A DNA stretch of 64,000 nucleotides from Hypomesus transpacificus (Eukaryota > Chordata > Actinopteri > Osmeriformes > Osmeridae). The stretch is from positions 14,634,908 to 14,698,907 of the forward strand of contig NC_061061.1 of the NCBI RefSeq assembly GCF_021917145.1. Direction: 5' to 3'. Position 1 is the first letter of the stretch; every line of letters begins with the position of its first letter. A program made the translations under genes and the position numbers. Under the pieces are notes generated by a model that saw only the letters and a list, made by a program, of their open reading frames with translations, did no database searches and was not told the origin of the DNA. This document shows positions 1-12,220 of the stretch, in pieces.

Positions 1-1053
1 GCTCACAACATGCTTTTTAAAACATGCTTATGGAGGTGATGTCCGTCATGATAAAATAGCATTCACTGAGGTTAAAAAAACAAGACAGGGTATGATTTGC
101 TGATTTGAACACATTAAATGCTATACCAATCCTCAGCTTTTGAAAAGAGAAATACCCCAGTGACAGGCGTGTCTGTGGCAGGACAGCTGTGAGACTGTTG
201 TTACCGGCTGTCTGAAAACAGCAACCCAAGAAACTCAGTGCATAGTGGCTCTTTGTATATCTCTCATTTGGCTTCACATTGTCACTTTATAGACAATTTC
301 TTCAACCTATTTTATGACTGTTGACAACAACCTAGCAGATAACATTCATTTAATATTTTTTTCCATCAATATATTAATCGGATTATACCCATATGTTAAA
401 AGGTTGTATATTAAAAGTGTGTAAAAAAAAGAAAAGGATACCACCTCTAAGCCAATCAGAATTGTTATGCATGACTCACACCAGTGCCCTGGCCTAATAT
501 GGCACAGAAAACTGGTCAGAGGTCCAGATGGGAAGTTCTGTTCAGTTTTGAGACAACTGCACCAGAAGAAGGGAACCAACTAGTGACTTCACTCAGGTAA
601 GACATGACATATTTTGTTATAAAAACAATTTGGCCATGGTTCTACTGGATAAAACAAGTTCTATTTGGAGAGTATCATTGTGCCAGAAACAGAGACTTAC
701 TGTATCTCATGGACTTTGTCACATCTGAACTTGTATTTTTCTTTCTATGAACCAAAGGATTTGTGATCTTTAACAATGTTCTAAAAAACAAATGACATGT
801 TCAACTATAAATCCCTCAGCTTTATGACAGGTGGTAAATGTGCAAACTAAATTTGTATATCATTTTAGATGGCATTTACTCTCAAAAGTCATTAAAACAC
901 TCAGTTGTCTGTATATCCACTTTGTTAAATCATATTGTAAGATACAAAACAGAAACATTAAGATCTGCCAACACCAAAGCCAAGCTAAGATTAAGAGTTT
1001 CAGATATCTTATTGAGACATTACAATAAATCAACTTTTACATACTTTTTTCAG
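1..1053. other. upstream of short rapunzel-like gene; candidate 5' exon
   Basis: No coding sequence is convincing here. A good donor site (ACTCAG then GTAAGA) ends a possible non-coding exon at 596. A good acceptor (TTTTTTCAG) ends at 1053, just before the short rapunzel-like gene, so 597-1053 is a plausible 5' UTR intron. The rest is AT-rich without a recognisable repeat. Confidence 0.4.
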
Positions 1054-1198
1054 GAGTATTAATCAACTGAGGTCAAATTGTAGCAACAACCATTGAAGAC
1101 AAGGACCATCTGAAAGAGACAGCAGTCAGTCTGCTCAGGGCAATTGTTAAAGTGACATATTTTGCCTCCACCATCAACCCACCAACATCATCACCTCC

Positions 1199-1768
1199 AT
1201 GTTGAAGGTGGCAAAAAAGTGCTTAATCACTGAGGATGCTGAAAAGCTGGACAAAGACTTGTGTGCGATCCAAACCAAGCTGAACAGCATTTACCTGGTC
1301 AATCAGCAGACCCTGAAGCAAATACACCTTGACGAAGTCAATGAGACCTGCAGCAAGTATGCCGAACACATAAACCACCAATACAACGCTCTCAACTCTA
1401 TGATGGAACAGGTAAAGAAGGATTCGGAATGTTCCCAGGACTACATGAAGGATTTCCAAATACTCTACGAGGGGGACAAGAGTGAAATGAGTCTGAACGT
1501 CTTCTACTCTGGTGTTGTAGGGAAAACCACTTTTGCTTCAAGGCCACTGCTCGAGGTTTACTTTGAGCACTGCAATGGAAACCGAAGCATCATGAAATCA
1601 AAATGCTTCTTCCTGGCCAATCTCTTTCATACTGGAATGATAACTCTGATGGCATACACAATCATAACCGAGGATGATGAGGATCATGTTATGGAGAGAT
1701 GGTTGCCTAGAGTAGCAGAGATCCAGGCCAAGATAGAGGAAGTTCTGGAACGATGTGAAGGGAACTGA
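1199..1768 (+). CDS. rpz-like: short rapunzel-family protein, N-terminus probably broken
   Basis: From the first ATG after the acceptor at 1053 this reads 189 residues. It resembles the short members of the teleost rapunzel family: a long amphipathic helical stretch, then a hydrophobic segment (FFLANLFHTGMITLMAYTII, about residues 138-157), then an acidic helical tail ending ERCEGN. It stops where the three long paralogues continue into a C-terminal domain. The missing N-terminus appears upstream in another frame, from about 1092 to 1177: KETAVSLLRAIVKVTYFAST is the kind of start expected. That piece begins with ATT instead of ATG, and one base seems missing near 1178-1182 at the switch to the main frame. 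It may be a recent pseudogene or use the internal ATG. A polyadenylation signal AATAAA lies at 1820-1825. The family is known from the zebrafish fin-overgrowth mutant rapunzel; its biochemical function is unknown. Confidence 0.6.
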   Translation: MLKVAKKCLITEDAEKLDKDLCAIQTKLNSIYLVNQQTLKQIHLDEVNETCSKYAEHINHQYNALNSMMEQVKKDSECSQDYMKDFQILYEGDKSEMSLNVFYSGVVGKTTFASRPLLEVYFEHCNGNRSIMKSKCFFLANLFHTGMITLMAYTIITEDDEDHVMERWLPRVAEIQAKIEEVLERCEGN

Positions 1769-1825
1769 TTATTACCTTGCACCACCAAATCTTTGTGAAT
1801 GCAGGGTTTTAAAGCCTTTAATAAA

Positions 1826-3515
1826 GCAAACATTTTGAGGTAAATTGTCACAATTCAAAATTGTTATTAGTATAGTTTCTAAGCCTCTAAATTGTTGCCA
1901 CGTTCTGTTGCTTATTTAACTTTAATTAAATAATCAATGAAAACTCTTAATGCATCATGTCTCTCTGGAGGTAAACCTTATGAAAATTCCCTGGCCCTTA
2001 TTGTATTGCTCCAAGACTGGGAATTCAGTGGCCAACTGAGGAGACGTCATTATTACTCTTCGTATGACCACAAAGGGGCGCAATTGTCCTACATCAAACA
2101 CACAAACCAGGAAAATCACGTTCCGAATGATTTACCACTAACTCGATGGAAAAAATGCCACTGTAACAATTGCTTCCATCCATATCAAATCCTTTCTGGA
2201 TCAAAAATAAGAATGTCTTAACTTAAATAATTTTCTTACGAAAAGGAGTTCTAGGATGTGTGTTCCTATTTGTGGGGTTAATTTATTTTTATGATTCCAC
2301 AAAGTCGGCTACCGTTTTCTGTAGGCCTACTGACATGTCACTGTCACATGATGTGAATGACTAGGCTAATCACACTACAACTTCATGCAACATTAGACAA
2401 CGTTTGTGAACCTAAATCAAAAGATCAGAAGAAAACTATTCCATGAGACTGTAGGATTAAACTTCAAATGCAGTCAAAGAAGACAAACGTTAGACACAAG
2501 CCTCTGTGGTATGCCCCCACAAGATCAAGAAAAACGGGTTTTAAACCAAGTCTTCTACGAGTGGACCAAAACTTCAAATAATGTTGCTTGAAACTTCAGT
2601 ACACAAAATATGTTAATAGGTGCGTCATACCAGGTTTTTTGTTGTCTGGTTCTTTTTTTCGGAAGCCCAGCCATGGTAACATCAATGTTGATACAGGATG
2701 GCAGTTCATGGCACTCAGCTGAATCAGAGACAATAATAACAATTGTAATAGGCCTACTCATATAATATGTAAGTTGTCAGGGTATGGCTGTTCTAGATAC
2801 ATTTTTCAGATCCTTTTGGCGCAATGACGATGAGACATGCCTTGCGCACGCAGAGGGTGAGAAATGGACAGAGACAGACAGCCACTCAACAGACAAACTA
2901 ATAGGCAGGCACACAAACACACACACACACACATACATTCACAAATGATATATGTGAGAAGGTGAAATTGTGGGTTATTAGTATGGAAGGGGATTTGGAG
3001 TTCAGGAAACACAATTAATTTGGTAACACTCAGAAAATATTAAATTATTAGCCTAGGGTTCGCAGAGGATGGGTTTTTTTTAGGTCACGACTGAAAATCA
3101 TAAAAAGCAAAGCGTAGCCTACATAAATAATTTGAATAACAAATCCAGGTGATCCTCAGAATTACGCGTTTAGGCTGAACGACCTAAGCCACCTTGATCT
3201 ATTTTGAAAAGATTATGGAGTCATTTACACGAAGCTTTTCATACATGCGCTCCATGAATATAAATCTTAAATATATGATGACTCACCTTCCAACATTTTG
3301 TAGATATTTAAGTCCGCGATGCAAGCGCATACCAGGAGGCAACGTTTTGGCATTTAGTCACAATATGTCCTTTAAAATAATCAGATAATAATATGTAACA
3401 CTACAAACAAAAGTCGACCAACTGTAAGTAAGTATTTCTTTCCGAAAAGAGTGTGAATCTTTTCAATGAATGTCGAAGGAAGAAGGAAAAAAACTGGTCC
3501 ACCGCATACAGTGCG
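1826..3515. other. intergenic, no gene seen
   Basis: AT-rich sequence between the short and first long rapunzel genes. Open frames of 60-95 codons here (for example 1937-2221) have no recognisable domain, and I regard them as chance. A short (CA)n run lies at about 2917-2932. Confidence 0.5.
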
Positions 3516-3595
<80 letters not shown>

Positions 3596-3609
3596 ATCTC
3601 TATCTCTAT

Positions 3610-3699
<90 letters not shown>

Positions 3700-3714
3700 A
3701 TGTTTCTCTCTCTC
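3516..3714. repeat. compound (TC)n / (TCTCTA)n / (CTCACT)n microsatellite
   Basis: About 200 bases of nearly pure polypyrimidine on the + strand: an opening TC run to about 3588, several TCTCTA units, about nine CTCACT units from 3611, then TC again. All long open frames over this block on both strands are artefacts of the repeat. It lies just upstream of the candidate first exon of the first long rapunzel gene. Confidence 0.95.
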
Positions 3715-3778
3715 GTTGTTCTGTGCCCTTTTTCCATGCCCACATAGCAAATACTGAGTGCGTATCTCCTATCCATCA

Positions 3779-3900
3779 GTGAGACCAATCTGGACTCTTC
3801 AGCACTACTGTGAAAGGAGAACCGTGGGAATTGGGGAAATCTTTCCTGCAGCTGTTGGAGCTGAATCGGCGTGAAGGACACGTCTAGCACTGCATACAGG
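3779..3900 (+). other. candidate 5' non-coding exon of first long rapunzel gene
   Basis: A good donor (CATACAG then GTAACA) ends at 3900. The only strong downstream acceptor before the coding start is TCCCTCAG, ending at 4558. Splicing across 3901-4558 would place a 5' UTR exon here, after the microsatellite. The exon's left edge is a guess. Confidence 0.4.
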
Positions 3901-4561
3901 TAACATAAACTAGTTATTATTGTAGAAATTCGGGAAATACATTTACGAACAATCAAGACGGGTATATGGCAGCAAGGTGTGTCCAGTGCCACTGAAGGAA
4001 TTAGAGAGTGTGCGTGCGTAAATGTAGCCGCCAAGCGGCCCCTGTCCCAATGAACAATCGTTAGCAACTACATTTGATAAGAAAAACATTATAAATGGTC
4101 TCTAAAGCCTTTGTAGTCTGCATTCTCCTGGCTGAAAATACATGGATGATAAACTGAAATTCGTTTATATGGTCCATTAGTCGGTAGCGCACATTAGAGA
4201 TGACGCAGTGTCCTCCACACGCAACATCTCGCCAGTGAGGATTTGTGGCAGGTTTAGACAGACTTTAGATAGAAAGGGATTTGTAAACGTATTCCCGTTC
4301 TGTGTTCTGATCTTGAATAATTTAGGCCACTTATTCTTCACAAGTGACAGACGTTTTATTTCTTTCAGAAATGTGTTAGGAAATCTTTTTTCTCAGCATT
4401 TCTTATGAAACATAGTATGTACTCTATACACAGGCATCCCCTTTTGCTTTAAGTAAGAGATAGAGATAGGATCAAATGTAACAATAGAAAATGAATTAAT
4501 AATGTATAAACATATAAACAGTTTGTCCAAATAGAAATCTGTGCCTGGTCTCCCTCAGAAC

Positions 4562-5992
4562 ATGGCCAATGCTCTGGAGAAGGTGGTGGCCCAGAAGAAA
4601 GAGGTCATCGAGAATGTGATGGAGATGTTCGAGAAGGGGGCAGAGGTGTTGGCCAGCGCTGTGGGAGAACTCTTTCCTCTCTGTGAGGTTGCTGCACCCG
4701 TCTTGCGACTAGCCCTAAACAATGTCCAGAGCAAAGAGGTCTACTATGTCAAAGAGCAGTTCTTGACAGTAAAGAACAAGCTGGACCTTGTGTCTTCCCA
4801 ACTCGAAGACATCGACTGTGAGATAAAGAAGGGGCAAGTAGACATTCGGTACTTCGCTGTTGAGGAGAACATAAGGAATCAGTTCCGGAAGTACATGAAT
4901 GTTTTAGAGGCCAAGCCACAGTTTCAAGACGTGAAAATTAAACTGTTTCAGGAGCACTTTGCAAAGACGGGGGGAGACAAAAATATTTTTGTCCTGTATG
5001 ACGCTGTAATGGGGACAAACAACTTTGGGGAGTCCATCTTGGAGGTTGTAGAAAGGTAACGTATTGTTAAGTTGCATTTTTTAGTTTCAACTTAGAGAAG
5101 AAAACTAGGATGTTTGCGTTTCAGCTTAACCCTCCTGTTATCCTCAAATTTACTAACATCTTTCGTCCTTGGGGTCAATTTGACCCCAGCTACTTTAAAG
5201 CACATAGCAACAGGGTTAAAACATAGCATCTCAGTGTTACAATGTAGTGCCATAGCTTGCAGGGAAAGTGTGTTTTGAGTGGAACGTTTGCTGTGTTGCA
5301 GGTGTGAAGCAAAGAACCGACGCCTTTTGGAGGATTATTGTGTGCGGATGAAAGAGCTCTTCTGCCTCGGTCTTATTGCCCTGCTGGGCCACTGTGCCCT
5401 AAACCAAGACACTGATGAGGAACAGGAACAAATCCAAGTCTGGAGTGCAAAAATAGAAGAAGTGGAGTCCAGGATGAAGGCCACCATTCAGGCCTGCGTA
5501 GCATCTTTTGCGGATCAAGCCCATCAAGATGTTAAACGTCTGCTTCAAGAGAAGGGAGACCATAATCTCCAAGATACAGCCCAGGAACTACTGCAATTCC
5601 TGGCCAAGAAGTATGACTGGGTGAGATGGTCCGTCCGAGTGGTGAAGCACTCAGGAAGCAACTACCGAAACTGGCGTGCAGGAGAGCACTTCCAGCATGT
5701 GACTGGTCAGAGCTACTTTGAGGTTCCACAGGTGAATGACACTGACCTAGTTGTTTCGTACAGCTCCAGACCTCAGCCCGTGCCCTGCGATAGCATTCAG
5801 CAGCTGCTTGAAGGCCTAGGGAAGAAGGGCAATGCTCAGTTTGTGGTAGAGGTCCTGAAGGAGCAGTTGGATGGCTTTGTGGTGCACGCCGTTAGTCGCC
5901 ATAAGGAGTGTGCGGCAGCGTGGAACTTTCCAGAAGACTGCCACTACTGGAAGAGGCACAAAAATGTGGCACTGTGTGTGCACTCTGGGTAG
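4562..5992 (+). CDS. rpz-like: rapunzel-family protein, long form, two coding exons
   Basis: CDS is 4562-5055 joined to 5302-5992, giving 394 residues. The start is the first ATG after the acceptor at 4558; the N-terminus is MANALEKVVAQKKEVIENVM. A hydrophobic helical stretch covers about residues 26-52 and a second (ELFCLGLIALLGHCAL) about 183-198, separated by charged, coiled-coil-like helices. The C-terminal part begins at KYDWVRWSVRV (268-278) and ends CVHSG. Both parts match the paralogues at 17776 and 21879. The intron (phase 2, codon 165) has a normal GT-AG pair and is absent from both paralogues. The family is teleost-centred and named for the zebrafish rapunzel mutant (bone and fin overgrowth); molecular role unknown. 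Family assignment is from recollection of its sequences, so orthology to a particular rpz number is uncertain. Confidence 0.88.
5130..5215. mobile_element. small TTAA-flanked MITE inside the rapunzel intron
   Basis: TTAA at 5126-5129 and again at 5216-5219 flank an 86-base element that begins CCCTCCTGTTATCC and ends CAACAGGG, giving short inverted ends. It contains the palindrome GGGGTCAATTTGACCCC (5173-5189). A TTAA target with CCC/GGG ends is typical of piggyBac-type MITEs. It carries no coding capacity and occupies a third of the 246-base intron. Confidence 0.65.
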
Positions 5993-8900
5993 GCTAATGG
6001 CCGTAAAAAAGAATGAAAGTTTTGCACTGTTTAAAACCAAATACTATACCACTGTTTTTTTTTGCACATTTTAAACTGAGTTGTGAGGGAGGACTGTACA
6101 GGTTATCCTGATACTGTAGTATGCATTAACTTTACTGTTATACACCCTTATGAACATATATATGTACAATACAAAAGAAAGACATAAGATATTGAATCAT
6201 GATGCTATGCTTAGTACTATGCTAAATGTAGAAAACACTTTTAACATGAATAGGTAGCTACAGCTAGATTAAAAACAGATGTGCAGAAACTGTGTATAGT
6301 CTAACCCTAACCCTAACCACTGTGTATACTACTATAGCCTGCTCCTCATTGCCAAAGAATAGCCGTCTCAGTGCAGTAACCTTGCTACCCAAGGTTCTAA
6401 AGAGATAATGTTGCTGACGACGCTACTGCTGAGCTGTGCGCCCATTTTGTCTCCCCAACACAGGCTGACCTACATAATGATGAAAGAGGCCATGGACGCT
6501 GCTTTTTCAACCATAAAGTAGAACTTGGAACTTGGCAAACAACATAGTGCTTTGTATTCTAACGCAAACCCTTGCCATTGAACCAAAAACAAGTCATTTG
6601 CAAACTTATGAACATAAAAAATGTACAGCTTTACTGAAAAGTGATGTGAAGCCATCAGAGCAGATTCATAGTAATACAGCTATATTCAGACAGTGAATGT
6701 AAAATCATGAAATATTAAAACCACAATATTTGACACTTGCACGTTACGCAACAATTAACAACCACCTTGTGTGTTATTGGATGGTTTAACCAATTTAATG
6801 ATGTGTTCCTGCGGCGTTGATGTATGTTGCCATTAAAACAAGCTTGTGCACATGTACTCACCAGGGCTCCTGCTAAGTGAATTGAAATTTGCACATAAGT
6901 CAGCACTTCCTGACCGTTGCTTTAGTCTGATAGACTATGAATAACACTAATATCCTCAGGACGAGCTCCGCAGTGCTTGGCTCAGCATTATGGAATCACT
7001 CATTACTACACTGGAATTGGAGAGCATCGGAGATAGCCATCATTTCTGGGTGGGCTAGAGCAGCGTTTGAGCACAGTCAGGGCTTCAGCCTCGGTGCTAC
7101 ACTATCGTGAATCAAGCCTGTCAAAGTTACTTGTGAGGCATCCCTGATCCACAGCACAGGGGGAAATTGACTGAGTTATTCCATTGTCTTTCCTGTCTTC
7201 TACTGGAAATATGTGTAAGGTATGAATGTATACAGTAAGGAGGTGGGGATTTTATATTATTTGTTTTGGAGAATAGGATCATGAAGTGTTGATATCCTCT
7301 GTGTTTACCTATTCGTATATTAGGAATAATTAAGTTACAAATCATATTAGAAAAATATGGTTTCGTAAACATAAGCGTTGAAAACTAGTTTTAAATAATT
7401 ATTGTATATTTTTACTTTCAAAAAAGTAACCACAAGCTAACCAATTTTCTCAATTTCTACAGACAGACCTGCATGTGTAGTTGAAGGGTATGTGTCTTCC
7501 CATTTAACAATGCAGAATGCAGGTACACAGGCTTGGGTGTGTCAAACTGTAGAAAAGAAAAAGATAATCTTGTCACACCTCTGAACCTGTCCCACAGACC
7601 ACTGTGATGTTGTGACACACAAGCAAAACAATTCTGAAAACCAGAAATCTAATACTTGAGATTTTCTGAGGACAAATAATTAGCCCAATAGGTGGCGCTT
7701 AAACAAAGATGATTTAGTCCAATCAAAAGTAATTTAACTCTAACCTTTGTCAAGCAGTAAATGAGTTTGTACTGTTATATGTTATATTGTATTATATATA
7801 ACACTCAATGTAAGAGTATATCATTTATAATTACCATAATATGCAATATTAGATTGTCACTAATTTGGCTCTACTGTGGGATGCTTAGTTCCTGTAACAA
7901 TGGCCTGCCCTGTAGTAAACTAGGGGGAACTCTTGAATTCATTAGTGGTTCTGTGGGCTTTGCCTTGGTAACGTCTATTGATCCAGCAAGCTCTTCCCCT
8001 GTTTAAAAGGCTTTGCCTGTGGTAATGCATCAATCAACAGTCTCTGTGGAAGTACTGAAGCATCTGGTTTCTAGCTGGTCAGGATCCACCTAGAGCATTG
8101 AAATCGTGGTTTAGGTGACCATTTCTGTGGTGAAAGATATTACGGGGATTTATTTTTCAGATGACACAGAGCTGAAGCTACTTAGCAGACAGGGGGCGCT
8201 ATCAACAAACAGAAGAAGAGTCACGGCACAGTTTTTCTTGGGACTCCCTCACAATGACGTATCTGACATGGCCATTTTCAAAATTCCATCTCCGGCTGTG
8301 TACAACATCATATTTTAGAGCATTTGTGTAGCTATTTCACTATTTGTGATATACGTTTATCTATGTTGCGTATTATAAGACATTCATTAAGACTTTTTAT
8401 ATTTCAGTGCTACATATCCTTTTTTACTTTATAATTCACTTTCTTATTGACAACATTTTCAGAAACCAACTGCCACTTGCATTAAGTGCAAAAGCGGGGG
8501 CCCATCTTAACATCCTAATGTCAGAGTATTGATTGTCTCTATTCCTAGTCTACACCATCACACCTATTATAAAAGGGGAGACAGAGCAGTATTTTGCCAT
8601 AGATTGTAAGATGGGAATTATATAAAAAACATGCATGAAAACAGGGACCATTTGGGATTGTTTACCCTCTAAATAATTTAAAACTATTCCCATCCATCTT
8701 GAAGTTAAGACAAAGACGTGTATTACTCCCCTTCAAACCAATCTCCCTATCTCCAGGAAGAGATGCAGCAGCCAATATCAATATTTCATAAACAAATGAG
8801 AGATTTGATGGAGGGGAGCATCAGAGTGCCTCTGGAGAGCGTCGATCAATGGGAGCATCTCTCTGTCCGCCAGGCTTTGCCAATCCCAGCCCAGGATAAT

Positions 8901-10853
8901 GCTATTACCCATCAGTCAGAGTGGACCATCGACCAGCCCTCTGCTCTTTAAGTGGGCTAATCCAATAAAAAGCATTAAAACATTTGTTCTGTGACACAGA
9001 GAGGTAGGTCTAGCCCTGAAGTCAGGATCCACACTTAAGAAAGATTCCCGACTGGTTGCAGGATTTTGCCGTTTAAGGGGGGACTTTGGTCATTTGTTTA
9101 AGTTAGTAGCTCACCCCGGGATGGTTAGTGGTGTTCGGGGATGTGTGCAGAAGTGCGTTTGCGTGGTAGCCAGGGAATAACAGTGTTTACTGACACCAGA
9201 GAACGGTTTTGCCATCTGTGGTGCCTTAAAACTTGCCCTTGTGTTTCCCAACACTGCTTGTCTCCTCTGTTGCTCCTGGTGCCCTCCCCCTCATGGCCCC
9301 ATGAAGTCATGGTTTGTGTCTTTTCCTCCCTTCAGATTCTCCCTCTCCCTCTCTCTTTTTTCTCTCCCCATAACAGCAGGTCATACAAAGACTACGTCAG
9401 CACCCAGGAATTTCAGTACATTTATCAGTGTCATTGCTTGCTGCACCATCTCTCTTTCTTTGACCTCAATCTGTTTTGAGCCAGAAACCATATGTTCTCT
9501 GATCCCCTAAATTTACCTACCTCCCTTCTCCCATCAGGGGGTAGGAGGGAGGGGGTGAGAGCCGTAATTTGAATCAGGGTACTACAGGGGCCTCGTCTCA
9601 AGGGATAGCACATTTAAGCATGAGAACAGGATATCTCCAAGTAAACAGTCCTGTCATAACTAGCACTGTGGCTTTCTCATTTGGCAGAACATTTTAATGT
9701 ATGCAGTGGCAACCTTAAGCTTCATTTCTCAATACAGTCTGAGGGTTTCTTTTGTAAGACTATAAATAGTCCCCCAGGGCTTGCTCTTATTTGTCTGTCC
9801 ACAAAACCATTAGCGAATCAAAGTTGTAATCGGCATATTGATCTCAGCTCTGGCTCGTCCTGTAAAACATGTGCTGTGTCCCCTCCCTCCTTTCCCCATC
9901 CCCCTTACTGCCTTCTCTTTCCAACAAATACACAAATACTCACCATTCCCACAGACGTACACAATGGCAAAATACAAAATCTGCGATTTATGACTGATTA
10001 TTTTAATGACTTACCCATGTCTTTGGATTCTGAGCGTATAGTTTACTATAAGAGAAGTCTTTCTTCTAAGATGACATAGCCTACAGTGGGCATAGAAATG
10101 TAATAAGTTTCAACTAAAAAGTTAAGTTGTCAGTCCTGTATGCCATTGTTCCTGTTTGCACTGTGGACCTACACTCTTAGTGAAAGGCAGGGTTGTTGGG
10201 CCAGACTGGAGTGGGCATCTACGTGGGAGATGGGGTCCACAATAGGGGATCATGGCGAGAACAATAAAGACTGAAGTAGTCACATGACACAGAGCAAGCC
10301 ACACACACTTCCCTAAACATGCAGCATCGACTTGGTTGTGCTGATCTCAGTGATCTCAGAACACTGTGATTTATTGGAAGAACAAGGGCTGTATGATGCT
10401 AACTCAAATATGTAACTAATTGAAATATAAATGCAGATGTATAGCCTAACCGCAAACAAATCACAACGATTTTGTCTACTTTAGAAAGCCAAAGCAGAAT
10501 GCCGTAACATCAGTTACGGTTCTTTGCCTTTGTTTTGCGGCACTCAAAAACGTTCAAATGGAGTTACGGTTTCACTTGAACTAATACGTAACCTAGCAAC
10601 AACAAACAAATCTAGCATTAGCCTAGCCTACTCGCTGGCGTTCAACACAAAACATCCCAAACATGAGTCGTTTGCAAGTATCCTTGCCTAGCAGTTAAAT
10701 CAAAAACACTCGTGTCTTGTGAGTCTTGTGACAGGTAACCACGTGTATGTTACATTGGCTTATAATATACAGAGTTTATATCGTGATAAGCAACTAAGTG
10801 AGCGAAGAAACGGAAGTTATTGTATTTTGCCTTGGCATGACCACTTAGCTACT
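5993..10853. other. intergenic desert after first long rapunzel gene
   Basis: No gene recognised in 4.9 kb. A short telomere-like run is listed separately. A CT-rich stretch at 9240-9370 produces chance open frames. Open frames such as 9681-10079 begin at a non-ATG codon, lack domains, and are not called. Confidence 0.5.
6301..6318. repeat. short interstitial telomere-like repeat (CTAACC)x3
   Basis: Three perfect CTAACC units. This is too short to mark a chromosome fusion and is probably a chance or repair-derived tract. A similar three-unit run in the opposite orientation lies at 26767-26784. Confidence 0.85.
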
Positions 10854-10861
10854 ATATAGAC

Positions 10862-11052
10862 CAGGGGTGTCGAACTCCGGTCCTCGAGGGCCGCTGTCCT
10901 GCATGTTTTAGATGTTTCCCTGCTCCAACACACCTGATTCAATTAAAAGGGTTGTTATAACGACCATTCATTCGAATCAGGTGAGCTGGATCAGGGAAAC
11001 ATCTAAAACATGCAGGACAGCGGCCCTCGAGGACCGGAGCTCGACACCCCTG
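10862..11052. mobile_element. hAT-type MITE with intact 8-bp target-site duplication
   Basis: A 191-base non-coding element that is nearly a full palindrome. Its left arm starts CAGGGGTGTCGAACTCCGG and its right arm ends with the complement, CCGGAGCTCGACACCCCTG. About 60 bases of each arm pair, including CTGCATGTTTTAGATGTTTCCC. The same 8 bases, ATATAGAC, flank it at 10854-10861 and 11053-11060. CAGGGGTG ends with an 8-bp duplication are the signature of hAT transposons. The intact duplication and well-matched arms suggest a fairly young insertion. Confidence 0.93.
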
Positions 11053-12129
11053 ATATAGACTATACTACCGTAACTTCAAAATAGGGGTCAAAAGTGCAAT
11101 TTAAGATCGACGTTTTCAAAAATGTCTAATTTAGATCATGTGTAATCACTAAAACATCAAACTGATAGATTTTCAGTATCCTACCTAAAATATAATTGGC
11201 AGGACAACTACTTTGAAAGTGCAAAAACTTTTAAGTCGTTTTTCTCCGTTCTACACTTCGGCGAGTTACGGTCTTTTGCTTTTGTAGGGCAGAATAACAT
11301 TAAAGAAAATACACGACAGACAGAGTAATTTCATTTGCAATTTGCATGAAATCTGAAAGGTTGTTGGCTTGATTTCACAAGGGCAAAGTTGGAGTCTGAC
11401 AGGAATGTTTCTGCAATCAATAAGATGACCTATTCCAGCCTCTGAACCTTTATCTGTTTCCTCTGATCTAGCCAGAGTTTGTATTGATCTGTTAGAGTGA
11501 CGGATGGGTCTGTATCTGGGCTTGTATCTGCAGCGTCTCTCATTACCAAAGAGACTGTTGTGCATAGAGACCAGGGCCATGTGACTCAGACAGGTCAACA
11601 TGTAAGTTTGGTTTCTCGAAATTAGCAGACAACTGAACAGTACATAGCAACATCATTTGAACACTGGGGCAGATGGTACTGAAAGAGGAAGATAATCAAA
11701 TATTTACTCTGATAAGCAAATGCATTGTGGATTGCCAGGGAAACAATTCAAATGAACCTCCCCTTTCCCTCCTGCTCATGTGGTATGATAAACAGTAGAG
11801 GAAAAAAGACAGGAATGTTGTCACTCAACTTTATTTTCCTGTGGGACCTCCCTTCTTCACCATAGGAAGTCATTCGGTTTGTTAGTTAGTGGTCCGTATT
11901 TTGGTTTATCCGCCTCAAATGTCTTAAATCAACATAGTGGTGTTAAATCTCCAGAACTGTCGTCTGACCTATTTGTCACGTTGACTGTAGCCTGGAAACA
12001 TCTGCAGAGGGAAAGGAAGTCTGTCCCATGTTACTAAAGTGCCATTTATTTTTACTTCCAGCCTAGACACTTACATGACCTGGAAATGGAATCAATCGGC
12101 TTTCCAACCAGATCAAGTGATGTGCATGA

Positions 12130-12220
12130 ATCAAATCAAATGTTATTCGTACAGTCCTTTTTACATGTAATGTCACAGAGGGCTTCACATAAACCTACCC
12201 AAACCCTCAACCCCCTTCTT
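12130..12220 (+). repeat. dispersed repeat fragment (same family as 48555-48760)
   Basis: The stretch from TCAAATCAAATGTTATTC through TGTCACAGAGGGCTTCACAT to the ACCCTCAACCCCC segment matches the start of the repeat at 48555. The two differ by scattered substitutions and a one-base gap. It is truncated after about 90 bases. Non-coding; class not recognised. Confidence 0.7.

Noticed and set aside
1937-2221. 94-codon frame after the short rapunzel gene
   Set aside because: No domain or homology recognised and composition like surrounding non-coding DNA.
3401-4067. Long frames of Ser-Leu, Arg-Glu, His-Ser or Glu-Ser repeats on both strands
   Set aside because: They are translations of the TC/CTCACT microsatellite, open in every frame because the repeat has no stop codons.
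9681-10079. 132-codon frame in the desert between rapunzel genes
   Set aside because: Begins at a non-ATG codon, lacks recognisable motifs and has no splice context.
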